DNA of 64,000 nucleotides from Parasedimentitalea marina (lineage in GTDB: Bacteria > Pseudomonadota > Alphaproteobacteria > Rhodobacterales > Rhodobacteraceae), in contig NZ_CP033219.1 in the NCBI RefSeq assembly GCF_004006175.1, forward strand, positions 744,001-808,000. The letters are read 5' to 3'. Both the position numbers and the translations under genes were made by a program. Below are positions 55,452 to 63,469 of the stretch, piece by piece. A model generated the notes under the pieces. It had not been told where the DNA came from. It made no database searches and worked only from the letters and a program-made list of their open reading frames with translations. Position 1 is the stretch's first letter. Each line of letters begins with the position of its first letter.

Positions 55452-56979
55452 AACCCAACTCCTTCAGGTAGGCGTCCATACGGGATTCCAATTCACTCAT
55501 TTCTGATTGCAATGCCTGGCGTTCAGCCCGCACTGCCATCAGATCAATCTCAGCCTCTTCCTCAAAGGTATCCACATATCGGGGGATATTGAGGTTGAAA
55601 TCATTCTCTTTGATTTCATCCAATGTGGCGTGATAGGCATATTTGTCGATGGTTTCCCGTGCGGTGACCGTGGCGGTGATCTTATCCAGTTGTGCCTCGG
55701 TCAGGGCGTTCTGGTTGGTGCCCGGTTCGAACTCACGAGATGCATCGACAAACAGCACGCTGTCATCCGTTTTGGATTTGTTGAACATCAGGATAGCCGC
55801 TGGGATACCGGTGCCAAAAAACAGTTTTTCCGGCAGGCCAATCACCACATCCAGAAGGTTTTCTTCGATCAGTTTTTGGCGAATTTTTCCTTCAGACGAT
55901 CCCCTGAACAGCACCCCGTGCGGTACCACCACCGCCATACGACCGGTGCGCGGTTTCAGCGTTTCGATCATATGCAGGATGAATGCATAATCACCCTTGG
56001 TTTTGGGTGGTGTACCCCGACGGAACCGGGCGAATTTATCCGTCTCGGCAGCTTCAATACCCCATTTGTCCAGACTGAACGGCGGATTGGCCACCACCAC
56101 ATCAAAGTGCCGCAGCATGTCATCACTGGTGCGCAATTTCGGATTGCGAATGGTATCGCCCCACTCGATTTGATGATTGGTTTCACCGTGCAGGAACAGG
56201 TTCATTTTCGCTAGTGCCCAAGTCGAGCCAATCGCTTCTTGACCAAATAACGCGTACCGCTTGGTACCGGTAGCTTTACGCACCTGACGCCCACATTTCA
56301 TCAGTAGCGATGCAGAGCCACATGTGGGGTCACAGATGTCGTCACCGGCCTGTGGATGGACCAGACGGGCCATCAGGTCGGACACTTCAGCAGGGGTATA
56401 GAACTCACCCGCTTTTTTGCCCGCAGTGGCAGCAAACCGCGAGATCAGGTATTCATATGCCCCACCGATGATATCAAGATTGCCAACACGGGATGGCCGT
56501 AGATCGAGTGCTGATTTGGCAAAGTCCTCCATCACATGGCGCAGGATATCGTTTTTCTGTTCTTCATCACCAAGTTTGTTGGAATTGAAGCTGATGTCTT
56601 GGAACACATCCCGGAGCTTATCACCGTTGGATTCTTCGACGGCATGCAGAGCCTTGTCGATACGTTCACCATTACCAGCTTCATGGCGACGGGCATGCAG
56701 GGCATCAAAGGATGCACCTTCGGGCAATACAAAGCTTTCCTGCTTCATCATGGCAATGACCAGATCCGGATTATCCGGGTACTGCTCTTCATAGCCAGCC
56801 TTATGATCCTTCCATACGTCACTGACATATTTCAAGAACAGCATAGTCAGGACGTAATCCTTGTAGATCGACGGATCGACCACACCACGGAAGGTGTCAC
56901 AAACAGACCAAGCGGCCTTGTTGATCTCGGTCTGGGTGATTGTGTTCATGAACGGTTGCCACGACGGCGGTGCTGCCAT
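55441..56979 (-). CDS. hsdM: Type I restriction-modification methyltransferase subunit
   Basis: A 512-residue adenine-N6 methyltransferase. The N-terminal HsdM domain (INKAAWSVCDTFRGVVDPSI) is followed by the SAM-binding region GEFYTPAEVSDLMARLVHP with DPTCGSASLLM, and the catalytic NPPF in VVVANPPFSLDKWG. Later LPEKLFFGTGIPAAILMFNK and VLFVDASREFEPG are typical. ATG 56979 is taken because AAAAGG precedes it; TTG 56991 and ATG 56949 are also in frame. A 16-bp palindrome lies just upstream of the start. Confidence 0.93.
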   Translation of the reverse strand: MAAPPSWQPFMNTITQTEINKAAWSVCDTFRGVVDPSIYKDYVLTMLFLKYVSDVWKDHKAGYEEQYPDNPDLVIAMMKQESFVLPEGASFDALHARRHEAGNGERIDKALHAVEESNGDKLRDVFQDISFNSNKLGDEEQKNDILRHVMEDFAKSALDLRPSRVGNLDIIGGAYEYLISRFAATAGKKAGEFYTPAEVSDLMARLVHPQAGDDICDPTCGSASLLMKCGRQVRKATGTKRYALFGQEAIGSTWALAKMNLFLHGETNHQIEWGDTIRNPKLRTSDDMLRHFDVVVANPPFSLDKWGIEAAETDKFARFRRGTPPKTKGDYAFILHMIETLKPRTGRMAVVVPHGVLFRGSSEGKIRQKLIEENLLDVVIGLPEKLFFGTGIPAAILMFNKSKTDDSVLFVDASREFEPGTNQNALTEAQLDKITATVTARETIDKYAYHATLDEIKENDFNLNIPRYVDTFEEEAEIDLMAVRAERQALQSEMSELESRMDAYLKELGYGA

Positions 56980-56992
56980 CGGCCTTTTCAAA

Positions 56993-57008
56993 TCAAATGA
57001 TCATTTGA
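56993..57008. promoter_or_regulatory. Perfect 16-bp palindrome in front of hsdM
   Basis: TCAAATGATCATTTGA is an exact palindrome ending 14 bases from the preferred hsdM start codon, so a protein bound here would block promoter or ribosome access. The small ribbon-helix-helix-like gene just upstream is the natural candidate to bind it. Confidence 0.6.
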
Positions 57009-57112
57009 ACCGGACAATGCTGCAATACCGGGTGATGCGCAATCAGTGTTCATAGCAACCAACCATCAATCACCGGATGGCCATCTATAGTGGTCCATGG
57101 ATGCACACCAAC

Positions 57113-57298
57113 CTATTGGGGTAGATAGGCATCCAGAGAGTGCCCATCGGCTTCGTATGCGGCCCACAGGTCCTCTATGGCGTCATCAATCAGGCTGCCG
57201 TTTGATAGCCGTGTCACATGCCGCAGAACCCGCAATTTTTGCACGGTTTCATCGGTCACTGAACGGATGGAAAGTCTTTGTTTTTGGTCTTCAGTCAT
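57113..57298 (-). CDS. Small ribbon-helix-helix-like protein, candidate RM regulator
   Basis: A 61-residue protein. The layout is a short strand (QRLSIRSVT), a helix (TDETVQKLRVLRHVT), a turn with Asn/Ser (RLSNGS) and a second helix (LIDDAIEDLWAAYEADG), as in CopG/MetJ-type DNA-binding dimers. GGAGGTGCAGCT gives a strong ribosome-binding site before ATG 57298. It is on the same strand and about 130 bases upstream of hsdM, with a perfect palindrome between them. No toxin gene is adjacent, so control of the restriction operon is more likely than an antitoxin role. The fold is inferred from pattern only. Confidence 0.6.
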   Translation of the reverse strand: MTEDQKQRLSIRSVTDETVQKLRVLRHVTRLSNGSLIDDAIEDLWAAYEADGHSLDAYLPQ

Positions 57299-57427
57299 AG
57301 CTGCACCTCCACCTTTATTTAGGGTCTGAAACCGCTAATTTCACTATTTGACTGATCCGGAACCCATTGCTGATCTAAATATATCGAGTGAACGCCCCGG
57401 CAGCCGAGTGGCGGGCAAGGATACTAC

Positions 57428-58351
57428 ATGAATAGACGCGCAAACCCATTTCGACATGACCGGACCGTTGGCCACAATTTGGTCCCAACGATATCGCTCA
57501 CCTCATTGCAGGTCGGCTTGCAAAACAAGCGGGTAGCCCAACACTCCATAGGTACAGACAAATGGTTGGATCGACTGGGTCGGACCCTATGGGACAATCA
57601 GTATGGAGAATTGGGCAACTTGACTTGGAAAGGTAGTCGACCCTGTTTCGCCATTCAAGAGCGAGGTAAGAGCCTTCAAGAATTACAATCAGTGGTTAGG
57701 AACAACCCAGACCAAATGAATGAATACCTATCTAAACTCCCCGGGCGTGAACACCGGGCGTTGCTAAAGATGCTTCAGCAAGACCATTCAGATGTCTATT
57801 TTCTTACTGTGATATGCACCGTGAAACGGGCTGATGAAGCGGCTCTGTCCAGTTTTAAAAGGGAAGCCCGCAAACTGGAACGTGTCATCAGAAATCGGTT
57901 TGACAACGCATTTTGTATAATGTTCCCGGAGGCGGATTTAGTCCGGGCCGGTGACATCACCGCCAGCCTATTACCAGTTCCACAATGGAAAGATGAGTTC
58001 CAGAGTAACCAGCAGGTTTTCAAGCTGCACTACCATGGAATATTCTGCGCAAAAGGTTTGGATCGCAAACGCGTTGAACAGCTTATCCAAACAACGCCAA
58101 CTGGTCGAAGAAGCAAGTCGTATTCCGGAAGCAATCAGGTACGCGCTCTTCCTATCGACTATGTTGAGACTGAGGATGGTAAGAAGCCGGATGTGTTTGG
58201 CGTGGCTGGATATGCTAACAAGTGTCACTATCGCCCAACATGCAAGCAGCGTCCTTTTGAAGGATACCCAATTTGGGCAAAGCTGATGGATCAGATCGGC
58301 AATACACCATCACTAACCATAATTGTGGGCACCAATGGCAAGTACCGTTAA
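57428..58351 (+). CDS. HUH-like replication-initiator candidate
   Basis: A 307-residue protein with no firm family match. Three segments match the order of HUH endonuclease motifs: VYFLTVICTVKRAD (strand like Rep motif I, near residue 120), KLHYHGIFCAKG (H-hydrophobic-H, near 200) and VAGYANKCHY (Tyr-x-x-Lys, near 260). This suggests a rolling-circle Rep or relaxase-like nuclease, possibly a YagK/YfjJ relative. AAGGA precedes the ATG by 7 bases. It is on the strand opposite the RM operon and may be the replication gene of the island. The assignment is tentative. Confidence 0.5.
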   Translation: MNRRANPFRHDRTVGHNLVPTISLTSLQVGLQNKRVAQHSIGTDKWLDRLGRTLWDNQYGELGNLTWKGSRPCFAIQERGKSLQELQSVVRNNPDQMNEYLSKLPGREHRALLKMLQQDHSDVYFLTVICTVKRADEAALSSFKREARKLERVIRNRFDNAFCIMFPEADLVRAGDITASLLPVPQWKDEFQSNQQVFKLHYHGIFCAKGLDRKRVEQLIQTTPTGRRSKSYSGSNQVRALPIDYVETEDGKKPDVFGVAGYANKCHYRPTCKQRPFEGYPIWAKLMDQIGNTPSLTIIVGTNGKYR

Positions 58352-58408
58352 AGTACTGGTGATGAAGCAAAATCGGATCATCCAAGAGATTTTAGTCTAG
58401 ATGCAGTT

Positions 58409-58651
58409 ATGATGTCTACATATGGCAGTTCTTATGTTGTGCAACATGGGCACACCCGTGAATATTTTACTCATGAGGAAAAAGTCATTCCACTTGTTGA
58501 TCAGGCAAGGTTAGCATTAAACTGCAAAACCGTAAGTGGTTGCGACAACAAAGCAATATCAACTCTTGTAAAAAGAACACCAGACAAGACCAAGATCAAT
58601 AATCTGGCGGATATTCCGAGAAATATTGACCATCGACCGCCTGTTCCTTGA
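58409..58651 (+). CDS. Hypothetical 80-residue protein
   Basis: The frame begins MMSTYGSSYVVQHGHTREYF and ends RNIDHRPPVP, basic and polar, with two Cys. No domain is recognised, no signal or helix is evident, and the ribosome-binding site is weak. It follows the HUH-like gene on the same strand after 57 bases. It may be a chance frame in A/T-rich island DNA. Confidence 0.3.
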   Translation: MMSTYGSSYVVQHGHTREYFTHEEKVIPLVDQARLALNCKTVSGCDNKAISTLVKRTPDKTKINNLADIPRNIDHRPPVP

Positions 58652-58806
58652 AGGAATATGCCAGATTATTAAATATTATTGTGTGTCATCCACGTTGCGA
58701 CCCCCGGAAACCGTAACGAATGGAAATCCGTGCGTTGTGAACTGAAATAGGCATTCGTTCGGATGCCGATTGCTAAATACTCATGACCAACGTCGGGGTA
58801 TAGAAA

Positions 58807-59196
58807 ATGAAATTTTACCATCATGAAATTGAACAACCTTTTTTGATTGAGCCTATCATGTTGGCACGTGATTTAGCGCTATTTGCATCTATTCGGTTTG
58901 TGTCCAGAACCTATCCACCCGCAGAACCACTCAATATTTCAACGACCGCTGATGCAGTGCTGGATCGGGGTGTAGAAGGTCTCCTATTGGTCGATATCTG
59001 GGCTGACCCGAATGGCGAGACAAATTGTGGTGCCGCAGTATTCGACATCGGCAGAGAAGTCATGAATTTGGGTGGTCATAAGATCTCAGGAGATTGGACT
59101 GGTGCTGGATTGTTGTTTTTGATGATCGCCATGGCCCAAAACGTGATGGGCTGGAACCGTTACCTCGTGGGTGTAAATGAACTAGGAGGATGGTGA
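58807..59196 (+). CDS. Hypothetical 129-residue protein, coupled to the next small gene
   Basis: An unrecognised protein. It has a central acidic beta-like stretch (GVEGLLLVDIWADPNGETNC) and a hydrophobic C-terminal segment (AGLLFLMIAMAQNVMGW, about 100-116), which might be a single membrane helix or a buried strand. It ends one base before the next ATG, and the AGGAGGA site of that gene lies inside its 3' end. The pair is therefore probably translated together. Function unknown. Confidence 0.5.
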   Translation: MKFYHHEIEQPFLIEPIMLARDLALFASIRFVSRTYPPAEPLNISTTADAVLDRGVEGLLLVDIWADPNGETNCGAAVFDIGREVMNLGGHKISGDWTGAGLLFLMIAMAQNVMGWNRYLVGVNELGGW

Positions 59197-59197
59197 C

Positions 59198-59368
59198 ATG
59201 ACGATACCACAAAATCCGAACCCACCGGGCCTGCTGCGCAAACTGTCACCTAAACTGAATTCGATCTTAGATGAGCTTAACCAAATGACAGTTGACCCGA
59301 AACAGTCGGACACTGAATATCTTGAACCGCTGTTCAGATATTCCTCAAGAACAAAATCTGACAGCTAG
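59198..59368 (+). CDS. Hypothetical 56-residue protein
   Basis: The protein begins MTIPQNPNPPGLLRKLSPKL and ends SSRTKSDS. It is polar, with one probable helix (LNSILDELNQMTV). AGGAGGA stands 10 bases before ATG 59198, one of the best ribosome-binding sites in the island, and the start follows the previous stop by one base. No family is recognised. The tight coupling suggests a two-protein unit such as a toxin-antitoxin-like or accessory pair, but nothing in the sequence proves that. Confidence 0.5.
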   Translation: MTIPQNPNPPGLLRKLSPKLNSILDELNQMTVDPKQSDTEYLEPLFRYSSRTKSDS

Positions 59369-59438
59369 CAAGCCGCCGACTATGTTGGCGTCTTAGTGAT
59401 CATTAATCATTCATCGCATTCGCACCGGTAGTTTTGAC

Positions 59439-59561
59439 TTATCCGCTAGAGTATACCCGACCGGATAAATCCAAGTTCTGTAGAAATGCGGCCAGTACGT
59501 ATCCGTTAGGGTTGATTTTTTAATCGGACATCCATTTATATGGACGGAACCCTTACGGATA
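59439..59561. promoter_or_regulatory. Array of inverted TATCCG sites upstream of the serine recombinase
   Basis: Site A: TTATCCG (59439-59445) and CGGATAA (59462-59468). Site B: TATCCGTTAGGGTT (59500-59513) and AACCCTTACGGATA (59548-59561), 13 of 14 bases matching as reverse complements. Inside B, TCCAT-TTAT-ATGGA (59530-59543) is another dyad. This layout of paired sites directly before a resolvase gene looks like a res region or an autoregulatory operator. Confidence 0.6.
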
Positions 59562-59571
59562 GGATAATTGA

Positions 59572-60216
59572 TTGAAAACGATCTTGTATGTACGCACTTC
59601 CACTGCCGAACAAACAATCGAACATCAGGAGACACAGGCCATTGATGCTGGCTACCAAATTGATCAGGTGATTTCTGATTTTGCGGTTAGTGGCGTTACT
59701 GTACGTTTTGCAGAACGGCCACAGGCACCAAGGCTATTCGACATGCTGCGCCCGGGCGATGTCTTGATTGTACGATGGGTAGATCGACTTGGCCGGGATT
59801 ACGATGATGTGACCAACACTATTCGTACATTCATGTCTATGGGCGTAGTCATCCGCACAATCATCAATGGGTTTGTGTTTGATGGTGCATCCACTGACCC
59901 AGTACAAAAGGCAATACGTGATAGCCTGATCGCCTTCATGGCTGCTACTGCACAAGCCCAGTCAGAGGCTACCAAGTCGGCCCAATTGGCGGGTATCAAG
60001 CACGCCCTGCAATCAGATAGTGCCGGGCATAAGTATAAAGGCAAGAAGCCCAGCTACACACGAGAAATCTATGTTGGCGTTCAATCGATGTTAGGGTTGA
60101 ACTCAGGCACGGTTAGTGATGTTGCCCGTGAATTTGGACTGTCTCGCCAAGTCGTCCTCCGCATTAGGGACACACCGGACGCCGCAGAGCGAGCATTGAC
60201 CCGGTGGGGGATGTGA
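59572..60216 (+). CDS. Serine recombinase, resolvase/invertase family
   Basis: A 214-residue site-specific recombinase. The catalytic Ser is in YVRTSTAEQTIEHQ (near residue 10), with DRLGRDYDDV (near 71, the active-site Arg/Asp pair), and the helix-E region AFMAATAQAQSEATKSAQLAGI. A C-terminal helix-turn-helix (TVSDVAREFGLSRQVVLRI) follows a GKKPSYTRE hinge. The start is TTG 59572. The usual long dimerisation helix is present, so it could be active. An array of inverted sites lies directly upstream; it may resolve, invert or regulate island DNA. Confidence 0.9.
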   Translation: MKTILYVRTSTAEQTIEHQETQAIDAGYQIDQVISDFAVSGVTVRFAERPQAPRLFDMLRPGDVLIVRWVDRLGRDYDDVTNTIRTFMSMGVVIRTIINGFVFDGASTDPVQKAIRDSLIAFMAATAQAQSEATKSAQLAGIKHALQSDSAGHKYKGKKPSYTREIYVGVQSMLGLNSGTVSDVAREFGLSRQVVLRIRDTPDAAERALTRWGM

Positions 60217-60551
60217 CAATAGATCCAGCGGTGACTCAATTATTGAATGCCTATAAGCTCTATAAGCGATTTCAGGGACGACCTCCTGCCGGAGCGGCCT
60301 AACGGCGCATTACGATATCCTGTGGTGAGTGCGCCTACCTCAGAGAATGCGCCAGCAAACCAGTGTACAACCTAGCCAATGGAACGGGAACATCTCTCCA
60401 TCTTTCCGCCTACAACTCGCTCCACGTGAATGATCTGTTAGGCCCTGTGGTATTGTTTGTTTCCACACTAGACAGTATCGATACACACGTCCGCATTGGG
60501 ACTATCAGCTTGATGTTTGGATTTATGCCTGAACAAAAAATCATTTTTTAG
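60213..60551 (+). pseudogene. Possible broken small gene with a Cys-rich segment
   Basis: The 361-base gap between the recombinase and the next clear gene holds one continuous frame broken only by TAA 60300-60302. It starts at GTG 60213, overlapping the recombinase stop (GTGA), and reads AVTQLLNAYKLYKRFQGRPP, then stop, then ISCGECAYLRECASKP (a CxxC-x5-C pattern). It ends at 60551. This could be a small gene killed by one nonsense change, or chance. An inverted repeat GGCGCA (60304) / TGCGCC (60330) is also present. Nothing else is recognised in this gap. Confidence 0.3.
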
Positions 60552-60577
60552 ATTAGTTAAATCATACAGGTGGAAAT

Positions 60578-61495
60578 ATGAGAAAAAGCAATCTAGCGGA
60601 ATGGACACTGGCCCACCGGCGGTTGGTCGTTACGTTGTTGGTACTGGTGTTTGCAGTTTTGATTGGCATCAGGATTTTAGTCTTCCCAACCTTGGATCTT
60701 AATAACGAAATCGACTGGCCAGCGATGGGCACAAGCAGTCTTGATGCATTGATCGCTACAATCGTCGTCAGCTTTGTAGTTGCCGTTACTCTTTGGTGGA
60801 CGAAACCACCATTAGACCGAATACCCCCGGGTTTTGAAATTCCACCCACTAGCATCTCTAACACGCTTGAAGCAGAGGCCACACTCACTAACGAGTGGGA
60901 GTACCTTGGACACACAGGCAGGTACGTACGCAACAGGATTTTCCCCATCGTTCAAAAGCACTCACATCAAAACAACCGTCGTGTGAATGTCAGAATGATG
61001 GTTCTCGATCCGAGGAATGATGCCCTTTGTGGTCAGTATGCAAAATATCGAAACCGCAGTCGTTCAAGTGAAATGTTCAAAGAAGATTGGACAATGCAGA
61101 AAGTGCAAGAGGAGTTGATCGCAACTGTGGCCCGAACCGTTTTGCTCAATGCTGTGGAAAATCATGTGCATTGCGAACTACGGTTTAGGAATTTTCTGTC
61201 ACAATTTCGCTTCGATGTTTCCAGTGATCAGGTCATGGTTACTCAGGAAGACCCTCAAGAACCTGCCTTTTCCTATCCACGGGGTTCCAGATTTTTTGAA
61301 TATTATAAGCGAGAAAACCAGTTAATTTGGGACCAATCGCCATCCTTCGATATTCACTCGATAACCCCGGAACCGGACCAAATGGAGAACGGAATGGCTG
61401 CAATGCTCTCTGAGTTTCTGGGCCGTGACACCGCTGATAAAACGGTTGAACGAGCACTTGAACTCCTAGCAGCGGATCGGAGTCCGTATGCGTGA
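60578..61495 (+). CDS. Unrecognised membrane protein with C-terminal soluble domain (two-gene module, gene 1)
   Basis: A 305-residue protein with two N-terminal membrane helices (RLVVTLLVLVFAVLIGIRIL, about 14-35; LDALIATIVVSFVVAVTLWW, about 54-75) and a cytoplasmic domain of about 220 residues. The latter has GHTGRYVRNRIFPIVQ, VRMMVLDPRNDALC and AKYRNRSRSS, a pattern that loosely recalls phospholipase D-like domains, but no HKD motif is seen. Later TQEDPQEPAFSYPRGSRFFEY is distinctive. AGGTGG precedes the ATG. It overlaps the cupin-like gene by 8 bases. A membrane-bound effector is one reading; the function is unknown. Confidence 0.6.
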   Translation: MRKSNLAEWTLAHRRLVVTLLVLVFAVLIGIRILVFPTLDLNNEIDWPAMGTSSLDALIATIVVSFVVAVTLWWTKPPLDRIPPGFEIPPTSISNTLEAEATLTNEWEYLGHTGRYVRNRIFPIVQKHSHQNNRRVNVRMMVLDPRNDALCGQYAKYRNRSRSSEMFKEDWTMQKVQEELIATVARTVLLNAVENHVHCELRFRNFLSQFRFDVSSDQVMVTQEDPQEPAFSYPRGSRFFEYYKRENQLIWDQSPSFDIHSITPEPDQMENGMAAMLSEFLGRDTADKTVERALELLAADRSPYA

Positions 61496-62129
61496 TCTAC
61501 TTCTAAAATTCGGCGAATCCGTGGTTGGCCCGAAGCGTGCCAAAAGAATGTTCAGCCATCTACTCAATCAAAATAATTTTGGCCCAGCTACCATTCACCC
61601 GTACGGGTTTTACATCTGGAAACTTCCTTCAATAACTCCTGATTTCACCCTCAGAGTTCACGCTTGGCTTCCGGGCATCAGAAATAGACAGCAGCCTGAT
61701 TGGCCACCGCATACTCACAACTCCGACTTGCACAGCTTTCTTTTGTCGGGAACCATAGTCAATCAAACATGGGATTTGAAAACCGGTGAAAAAGGCGATG
61801 CCCAAGTCTACGAAGTAGGGTACAGTGGCGGGCTATCGACGTTGGTCAAGACACCAATAGTCGGAGATTTGATGCCAACTGGTGAGGCAACCTACTCAGC
61901 GAGCGCGAACTACCTTGTACCAGCCGGAAAATACCATGCTTCAGAAGTTCAAGTGCAATCTTCGGCTGTCACTGTTGTACTACTCGGCAATCAAACTCAA
62001 GGAGCTGCAAAAGTCGCAGGCTCCCCCGGTGGTGAGAAAAATTACGTGTTTGACCGTCAAGATGCCTCACATGCAGAGCAAGAAACAGCGCGCGAGATTG
62101 TCATAGAGGCACTCAAGAAAATTCGTTAG
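61488..62129 (+). CDS. Cupin-fold protein resembling cysteine dioxygenase (two-gene module, gene 2)
   Basis: A 213-residue cytoplasmic protein. PPHTHNSDLHSFLLSGTI (near residue 75) has the HxH metal pair of the cupin fold, with His after four residues as in the HDHxxSH motif of cysteine dioxygenases. AGKYHASEVQVQSSAVTVVL (near 145) supplies the likely third metal His and the strand after it. This is a three-His iron-site pattern. The stop of gene 1 and its start overlap by 8 bases, so the two act together. It may be a small-molecule sensor or a dioxygenase-like enzyme; the substrate is unknown. Confidence 0.6.
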   Translation: MRDLLLKFGESVVGPKRAKRMFSHLLNQNNFGPATIHPYGFYIWKLPSITPDFTLRVHAWLPGIRNRQQPDWPPHTHNSDLHSFLLSGTIVNQTWDLKTGEKGDAQVYEVGYSGGLSTLVKTPIVGDLMPTGEATYSASANYLVPAGKYHASEVQVQSSAVTVVLLGNQTQGAAKVAGSPGGEKNYVFDRQDASHAEQETAREIVIEALKKIR

Positions 62130-62397
62130 ATTGGCCATCATTGCAGCAAGTCAACCGGAAATCACCGCTGGATTTAGTGGTGTTTAGAAGTCGCGTTTTC
62201 TTGACATGATATCTAAGAATATGTGCTGGCGTGTTCCATCCTGTTGTAACCCTAACAATGATAGCCAAGCGGAACACAGGCATCCTTCCAATTACCTTCC
62301 CTACCCAGCTAGTAAATTAATTTTTCCCTGCTGTATTCCATAAATGAGCTTTCTGGAGATCCCAATTTGAAAACGACCACCCACCCACTCAATCTCT

Positions 62398-63306
62398 ATG
62401 CTAATCTGCTTACTGTATTTATGCGGGACTGCTAATACTATCAGCGCTCAATCGCTCGGCAAACCAATCTACAAAACGACCCGAATTGAGAATGAAGTGG
62501 GTGCAAACCGCAACTATGGCTTTGCTCGCATCCGCAACCACGCCCGCTTAGGGCGCCGGGCACAACGCTTCGAACTCCGCCATGGTGATTGTGGTGGGAA
62601 CAAGTACTGGAGTGACTGTAGCAACGACAGACAGCGTGTGGAACGCAAGGAAGATCCCAAAAATCGCATTCAACGGGTTGGTGATCAGGTTTGGTATGGT
62701 TGGTCGTTTTATCTACCATCAAACTTCCGGGACATTGGGCCAGCGAACACAACCCTAGGTCAGATGAAAATGCGGGGTTGGCGGACACCGCTTTGGCATT
62801 TCAACATGCGCGATGGAAGCGCGATGATGTGGTTTGGATCAGAGGGTGGCTGCACTGTGGCTCGCATCGCGAAACTGCGTGGGCAGTGGTTGGATGTCAC
62901 CATATTTGCAGATTACAGCCTGTCACCAAAGGGGCCAAGTTTCATCATGTATCTCAATGGGCAGCAGGTGTGTTCTAGACGAAAGCCCATGGTGACGCAG
63001 AAGATGGTGAATGAGAGTGAAGGTGAACTTTATCTCAAATATGGCATTTACAACAGTTATGTCAGTCGATGGCTGAGTCAGCACAAGACGCAGGCAGTAG
63101 CGGCCCAGCCGTTCACTGACGCTTACCAAGTCAGTACTGGTGGCAGCAAAGCATCGCGCAGCGCAACTGCTGCTCCGTTCAATTATGACTGGGGCGTTCA
63201 GCTACCGGCACAAATCGTGTTCTATGATGAAATGCGGTACGGGAACAGTCGTGAACAAGTGGACGTGCGCATAATTGAGGCTGTCGGTGGCAAGCCAGTA
63301 GATTAA
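62398..63306 (+). CDS. Secreted polysaccharide lyase-like protein (heparin lyase I type, PF14099)
   Basis: A 302-residue exported protein with a signal-like N-terminus (ICLLYLCGTANTISAQ). Family-like elements are AQRFELRHGDCG, DCSNDRQRVERKEDP, VGDQVWYGWSFYLPSNFRDI, TLGQMKM, LWHFNMRDG, WLDVTIFADYSLSPKGPSF and YLKYGIYNSYVSRW, as in the beta-jelly-roll polysaccharide lyases. ATG 62398 is the only possible start, since a stop lies 30 bases upstream in frame. It is a stray carbohydrate enzyme in the island; a role in capsule or exopolysaccharide cutting is inferred. Confidence 0.7.
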   Translation: MLICLLYLCGTANTISAQSLGKPIYKTTRIENEVGANRNYGFARIRNHARLGRRAQRFELRHGDCGGNKYWSDCSNDRQRVERKEDPKNRIQRVGDQVWYGWSFYLPSNFRDIGPANTTLGQMKMRGWRTPLWHFNMRDGSAMMWFGSEGGCTVARIAKLRGQWLDVTIFADYSLSPKGPSFIMYLNGQQVCSRRKPMVTQKMVNESEGELYLKYGIYNSYVSRWLSQHKTQAVAAQPFTDAYQVSTGGSKASRSATAAPFNYDWGVQLPAQIVFYDEMRYGNSREQVDVRIIEAVGGKPVD

Positions 63307-63469
63307 CGGCAAGGTTGCGCCCACAGCCGAAATCGATGTCGAGCTACATGATTGTGAACTAGTCCAAGCAGGATGGGGACTAATACTGGATCTAATACTC
63401 TCATTAGCAGACTCCATTTATTTTTCATTACACCTTGGAATGTTTTGCAAAGTAACCATCATTTCTTCA

